Positions 7,353 through 7,954 of a DNA stretch of 7,954 nucleotides are shown piece by piece (within the stretch, counting starts at the first letter, position 1; every line of letters starts with the position of its first letter). Below the pieces are notes generated by a model. The model saw nothing but the letters and a program-made list of their open reading frames with translations. It had not been told where the DNA came from and ran no database searches. Source of the stretch: Persephonella sp. Its GTDB lineage: Bacteria > Aquificota > Aquificia > Aquificales > Hydrogenothermaceae. The translations under genes were made by a program, and so were the position numbers. The stretch is taken from assembly GCA_027058925.1 (NCBI GenBank), contig JALTAS010000203.1, positions 1 to 7,954 on the forward strand. The letters run 5' to 3'.

Positions 7353-7357
7353 TAAAA

Positions 7358-7714
7358 TTATCTGTAATATTTCCTGAATATGTAAGTCCTTTCTTCTTTG
7401 CAGTTATTTATCTTATCAAGAACTTTCTGCTTACATTCATCTTCATCAAAACAAAAACCGTTGTCCTGATATTCCTTTAACATATCCCACATCACCTTTC
7501 CTTCACACTGAGACCAGATTTTCCTGTAATCCTTACCCTTTGCCTCTTTTAGACATTTTTCCATTCTTCCAACATAATTCCTACACTCTTTTTTGATTTT
7601 TATAGCCTCTTGATGCTGAACAGGTTTTTGTTCAGGGTTCTTAGCCTGCTTATCTGCAGAAGCACATGAAAAAATAATAAAAGAAAAACCAAAAAGGAGA
7701 ACCAATTTTTTCAT
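7358..7714 (-). CDS. Small cysteine-rich lipoprotein of unknown function
   Basis: I do not recognise this family. The 118-residue product begins with a lipoprotein signal: basic MKK, a hydrophobic core (4-15) and the lipobox-like IFSC with Cys17, where lipid attachment and cleavage would occur. The mature part starts with a polar linker rich in Gln, Lys and Pro (18-37). It then has a charged, probably helical domain with six cysteines at 44, 54, 70, 88, 94 and 105, an even number that suits three disulfides in the periplasm. The first pair is spaced C-x9-C and the last C-x10-C. Ser and Ala, not Asp, follow Cys17, so by the E. coli rule it would go to the outer membrane through the Lol system. 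AAGGAG lies 6 nt before ATG 7714. It follows purH by 71 nt on the same strand and may share its transcript. Function is unknown. Confidence 0.85.
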   Translation of the reverse strand: MKKLVLLFGFSFIIFSCASADKQAKNPEQKPVQHQEAIKIKKECRNYVGRMEKCLKEAKGKDYRKIWSQCEGKVMWDMLKEYQDNGFCFDEDECKQKVLDKINNCKEERTYIFRKYYR

Positions 7715-7720
7715 AATACA

Positions 7721-7726
7721 CTCCTT
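7721..7726 (-). promoter_or_regulatory. Strong ribosome-binding site of the lipoprotein gene
   Basis: AAGGAG read leftward lies 6 nt before ATG 7714. It is the best ribosome-binding site match in the window and supports that this small frame is a real, translated gene. Confidence 0.7.
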
Positions 7727-7727
7727 A

Positions 7728-7743
7728 GTTAGTAATTACTTAC
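7728..7743. repeat. Near-perfect 16-bp palindrome upstream of the lipoprotein gene
   Basis: AGTAATTACT (7731-7740) is a perfect palindrome. With GTT on the left and TAC on the right it extends to 16 bp with one mismatched pair. It sits just before the ribosome-binding site of the lipoprotein gene, in the 71-nt gap after purH, and could be an operator for a dimeric regulator. AT-rich palindromes of 10 bp can also arise by chance. Confidence 0.4.
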
Positions 7744-7785
7744 AAACAAAATAAGCAATAAAAATTTCTGTTTCATTAACATAAA

Positions 7786-7954
7786 TCAATGTTTGAAATG
7801 TCTCATCCCTGTGAAAACCATCGCTATTCCGTGTTCGTTTGCAGCCTGGATTACCTCATTATCCCTTATAGAACCTCCAGGCTGAATAACAGCTTTAATA
7901 CCGTGTTTTGCAGCTTCATCAATACTATCCCTGAATGGGAAAAATGCTTCAGAT
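7786..7954 (-). CDS. purH: PurH, AICAR transformylase/IMP cyclohydrolase, C-terminal end only
   Basis: PurH carries out the last two steps of IMP synthesis: formylation of AICAR from 10-formyl-tetrahydrofolate, then ring closure. Only the last 55 codons and the stop (TGA at 7788-7786) are in the window; the rest lies to the right. The translated end reads [15 protein letters not shown], then [15 protein letters not shown], then [19 protein letters not shown], which is the highly conserved C-terminus of the transformylase domain, including the family-typical MRHF ending. The start and the cyclohydrolase domain cannot be judged. No clear terminator follows the stop, so the lipoprotein gene 71 nt downstream could be cotranscribed. 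Confidence 0.96.
   Translation of the reverse strand, partial: SEAFFPFRDSIDEAAKHGIKAVIQPGGSIRDNEVIQAANEHGIAMVFTGMRHFKH

Noticed and set aside
7760..7785. Possible purH terminator
   Set aside because: The stretch after the purH stop is AT-rich with a short T run, but no stem longer than about 3 bp is visible.

Overview
The window looks like an ordinary chromosomal segment of a low-GC, thermophilic Gram-negative (diderm) bacterium. It encodes a BamA outer-membrane assembly protein and a Lol lipoprotein-release transporter, which require an outer membrane. Coding sequences favour AGA/AGG for arginine and ATA for isoleucine, and the proteins are rich in Lys and Glu; this resembles Aquificota, perhaps the Hydrogenothermaceae (Persephonella/Sulfurihydrogenibium type). 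That placement is inference from protein style and codon use, not from a database match.

Layout. Positions 1-6084 are read leftward and, in transcription order, hold a LolC/E-type permease (6084-4873), LolD ATPase (4880-4212), ClpC AAA+ unfoldase (4148-1695) and BamA (about 1659 to beyond position 1, C-terminal barrel cut by the window edge). The spacing is tight: lolC and lolD overlap by 8 nt, lolD and clpC are 63 nt apart, and the bamA reading frame runs into the clpC stop. A short divergent control region (6085-6164) carries an extended -10 element on each strand. PurT, formate-dependent GAR formyltransferase, is read rightward (6165-7346). It converges, with an 11-nt gap, on a small cysteine-rich lipoprotein read leftward (7714-7358). 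The right edge holds the C-terminal 55 codons of purH, also leftward. No gene-free stretch exceeds 80 bases; I see no rRNA, tRNA, CRISPR array, insertion sequence or mobile element.

How the genes work together. LolCD extracts lipoproteins from the inner membrane for transport to the outer membrane, BamA inserts outer-membrane beta-barrels, and ClpC unfolds proteins for degradation, so the left block is an envelope-biogenesis and protein-quality group. PurT and PurH both belong to de novo purine synthesis and both add one-carbon units, at steps 3 and 9-10.

The most unusual point is the clpC-bamA junction. The bamA frame has no ATG or GTG where a start is expected, and a textbook-like intrinsic terminator hairpin (1684-1651) lies exactly where the signal-peptide codons should be. 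Other points worth a second look are the six-cysteine lipoprotein, a palindrome just before its ribosome-binding site, an insertion in POTRA2 of BamA, and a single Lol permease with a LolC-like hook segment. I found no evidence for a wholly new multi-gene system here.
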